54,697 bases of DNA from positions 1 to 54,697 of the forward strand of contig WGAR01000003.1 in the NCBI GenBank assembly GCA_015494725.1, read 5' to 3'. The first letter of the stretch is position 1, and each line of letters opens with the position of its first letter. Of this stretch, positions 53,120-54,697 are shown piece after piece. Origin of the DNA: Thermodesulfobacteriaceae bacterium (GTDB taxonomy: Bacteria; Desulfobacterota; Thermodesulfobacteria; Thermodesulfobacteriales; Thermodesulfobacteriaceae). The position numbers were made by a program, and so were the translations under genes. A model generated the notes under the pieces. It worked only from the letters and a program-made list of their open reading frames with translations, did not search any database and was not told the DNA's origin.

Positions 53120-53266
53120 TTTGGCCTCCTGAGGATGAATTCTATGTTTTTAGTTCTTTTTTCCTGTCTATAGGTTCAATCCTGTGATAGCTGGGAAGCT
53201 ACAAGAGGGTCAGCTAAATAACCCCGTCTGAAGCATTACTGCCAAGTTCACGTTTTCTATTAAGAA
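53120..53266 (-). promoter_or_regulatory. Gap before protein C with small stems, possible leader
   Basis: 147 bases. TAGCT-GGGA-AGCTA forms a five-pair hairpin and GGGT / ACCC a second one about ten bases further. A weak TTGGCA-18-TTATTT promoter can be placed on the minus strand. None of the known riboswitch cores I looked for is present. Confidence 0.25.
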
Positions 53267-54133
53267 TTACGGAACCACATATCTCCATACCCTCCGGACA
53301 TTTGTTCTCCCGGAGGAAGTCCTTTCATCAATGTAAGTCACCTCACAGGACACCCCCTGAGTCCAGACAAATGGCTGAACTTTTGAAAATACTCCGGGAT
53401 TGGTAGTCTCTTCTGTAAAAGTGACCTGTCCACTGAAAGCAGGATGGCTGGTTTTCACAAAGGCATTAATGGTTGCTGCACCTGCCTTGTCCAGATCGGT
53501 AATGGTTATTTTTATGTAACCTGTGCCTGCTTGGGAAAAATCTGCTGTAGCGTCGTATCCCCTTGATGATACAGAACAAGGAGATAAGGATATCTTTTTT
53601 GAGTCAGTAAGGGTTACACCCGTAAATATTTCCATTGCCATGTCTATATTTCCTCTTACCCGAGGACTTACATAGGCAACCTTTCTGATGGAAATTCTGC
53701 GTGTCTTTTTGTCAATTTTGACCTCTAATACATCGCCATCTAATCTTACCTTACAAAAAGTGGTTTTAGGTCCGCAAAAACTCCTAATTGCTTGGGTAAG
53801 GTTTATCTTCTTTGTGAACTTTTCAATATTGCTGTGCCAGTAAAACTTTAAGGTTAAATCTTCACAGGTCGCAGTCTTTGTTATTCCTTTGCCTGTGCAT
53901 TCAAAGATGGCATTGATTTCAATAGGTATATCTCTTGTGGAGGGAACAGTATAACATTGAGGTTTAGTCCAGAATCTTGTTATCTTCCATATACCCTTCT
54001 CAGTTGACAAATAAGGATTAAAAGGCTTAAGCGGTATTGTCTTTTTTTGAGCAGAGATATTTTCCGGTGCTAAAAACATAGCGAACACAAACGTCAAAAC
54101 TAAAACCAATAAGGAAAGGTCCTTTCTCAACAT
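53267..54133 (-). CDS. Secreted protein D of the CARDB-like cluster, unknown
   Basis: 288 residues; signal peptide LSLLVLVLTFVFAMFLAPENISA. Beta-rich with about eight cysteines (CTGKGITKTATCEDL, FCGPKTTFC, SPCSVSSRGYD). The C-terminal part (GYIKITITDLDK...FTEETTNPGVFSKV) resembles repeats seen in bacterial surface proteins. AT-rich. 147 bases before protein C, 30 after protein E. No function recognised. Confidence 0.78.
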   Translation of the reverse strand: MLRKDLSLLVLVLTFVFAMFLAPENISAQKKTIPLKPFNPYLSTEKGIWKITRFWTKPQCYTVPSTRDIPIEINAIFECTGKGITKTATCEDLTLKFYWHSNIEKFTKKINLTQAIRSFCGPKTTFCKVRLDGDVLEVKIDKKTRRISIRKVAYVSPRVRGNIDMAMEIFTGVTLTDSKKISLSPCSVSSRGYDATADFSQAGTGYIKITITDLDKAGAATINAFVKTSHPAFSGQVTFTEETTNPGVFSKVQPFVWTQGVSCEVTYIDERTSSGRTNVRRVWRYVVP

Positions 54134-54163
54134 GTAGCACCTCCTGCAATATTTTTATGAGGT

Positions 54164-54697
54164 CTAAAAGTCGTAATATACATACCTCCAGTTATCGTTC
54201 TCGTTCTTCTCTTTTATGACATCCCACCAGTCGAGAAAGACCTCCACGGCCACATGCTCCCTTCCGCCCAGACGCCTCACCTCCGAGGCACTGAGGGTAA
54301 ATTCTACGGGGCCCCGTTCTGCCTGAAGGTCCCTCCGGTAAATTATCTCTCCGCCGGGCTTGGTAAGTCTTAGACGAACCGTGTGAGACCTAAGGCACCA
54401 GTCCGGGCCATCGTAGCCGATGATTGACCTCACCTTCACCTCATCCCCCCTTCGGGTGATCCTTAGGGCCCGTCTTCCCGCAAAATAAAGATTGGGTCGG
54501 GGATCAATGGTGAGATCAAAGTGCCTGCCCCGGGAGTTGTTAGAGAGATTATCGTCTGTCCAGGCACCCTGAGGTTTCAGTTTCGCCCCCACGGTGAAGG
54601 AGGTGTCCTGCAGACATATCCCCAGGTCGCCTCCTAAGGAAATAGGCATTACCCCATTGACCGGGATGGCAACCCTGGGATGGTATTCCTTTGGATA
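54164..54697 (-). CDS. CARDB-like protein E, start beyond window
   Basis: 177 residues open to the window edge; the frame runs past the ATG at 54649 (YPKEYHPRVAIPVNGV before it), so the true start is outside. Two CARDB-like ends are visible: DNLSNNSRGRHFDL and NENDNWRYVYYDF, the Asn-rich closing strand of such domains. GC-richer than protein D. First gene seen of the secreted-protein cluster. Confidence 0.75.
   Translation of the reverse strand, partial: YPKEYHPRVAIPVNGVMPISLGGDLGICLQDTSFTVGAKLKPQGAWTDDNLSNNSRGRHFDLTIDPRPNLYFAGRRALRITRRGDEVKVRSIIGYDGPDWCLRSHTVRLRLTKPGGEIIYRRDLQAERGPVEFTLSASEVRRLGGREHVAVEVFLDWWDVIKEKNENDNWRYVYYDF

Noticed and set aside
53160..53220. tRNA remnant or attachment site (GGTTCAATCC resembles a T-arm)
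   Set aside because: No acceptor, D-arm or anticodon arm can be placed around it, and no integrase gene is near.

Overview
The window looks like chromosome of a thermophilic, strictly anaerobic, autotrophic member of the Desulfobacterota/Thermodesulfobacteriota (Thermosulfurimonas-like). This is inferred from gene content, not from a database match. The DNA is GC-rich, genes are tightly packed and mostly on the minus strand. The window carries nearly the whole Wood-Ljungdahl pathway, Hdr/Mvh-type electron-transfer proteins, multiheme cytochromes and a sulfide-type Thi4.

Layout. (1) 1-2.0 kb: a TPR secreted protein cut by the window edge and a sigma-54 activator, divergent from nadC. (2) 2.0-3.8 kb, plus strand: nadC and thi4. 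(3) 16.1-3.8 kb, minus strand: a ten-gene housekeeping operon, slyD-apgM-nadB-PLPBP-comEC-archease-RACo-like-der-hflX-ppaC, closed by a clear terminator. (4) 20.2-16.1 kb: a respiratory module (hexaheme NapC/NrfH-type cytochrome; then NrfD-type membrane protein, Tat-exported FeS protein, triheme cytochrome). (5) 21.6-20.3 kb: three membrane proteins of unknown function joined by ATGA overlaps, two of them very small; divergent from an HDOD gene. (6) 45.1-22.9 kb: fhs on its own unit, then folD-cooS-hdrA-mvhD-hdrC-mvhD-metV-metF/acsD-acsB-acsC-mntA-hepT-acsE-fdhA. (7) 45.2-47.1 kb, plus strand: a VKOR-thioredoxin fusion and a core-MetE-type methyltransferase. (8) 54.7-47.0 kb: five secreted proteins with CARDB-like beta domains, a paralogous family, AT-richer than the rest.

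How it works together. FdhA, Fhs, FolD, MetFV, AcsE, the corrinoid protein AcsCD, AcsB and CooS take CO2 to acetyl-CoA. HdrA/MvhD/HdrC next to metV-metF suggest an electron-confurcating or bifurcating methylene-THF reductase. The core-MetE protein could take methyl groups from the corrinoid protein to make methionine.

Main points. Three genes that appear broken are selenoprotein genes read through UGA: fdhA (Sec821), hdrA (Sec59) and mvhD (Sec66); each has a hairpin with a GU-containing loop just downstream. MetF and AcsD are fused through a linker of about 185 residues rich in Pro/Glu/Lys/Val. A MntA/HepT toxin-antitoxin pair with complete catalytic motifs lies inside the acetyl-CoA synthase operon, coupled by overlaps on both sides. 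The folD operon and the TPR gene beside the sigma-54 activator share an identical 15-base -24/-12 promoter element. At four genes without Shine-Dalgarno sequences the promoter ends 6-8 bases before the ATG, which indicates leaderless mRNAs.

No tRNA, rRNA, CRISPR array or insertion sequence was seen.
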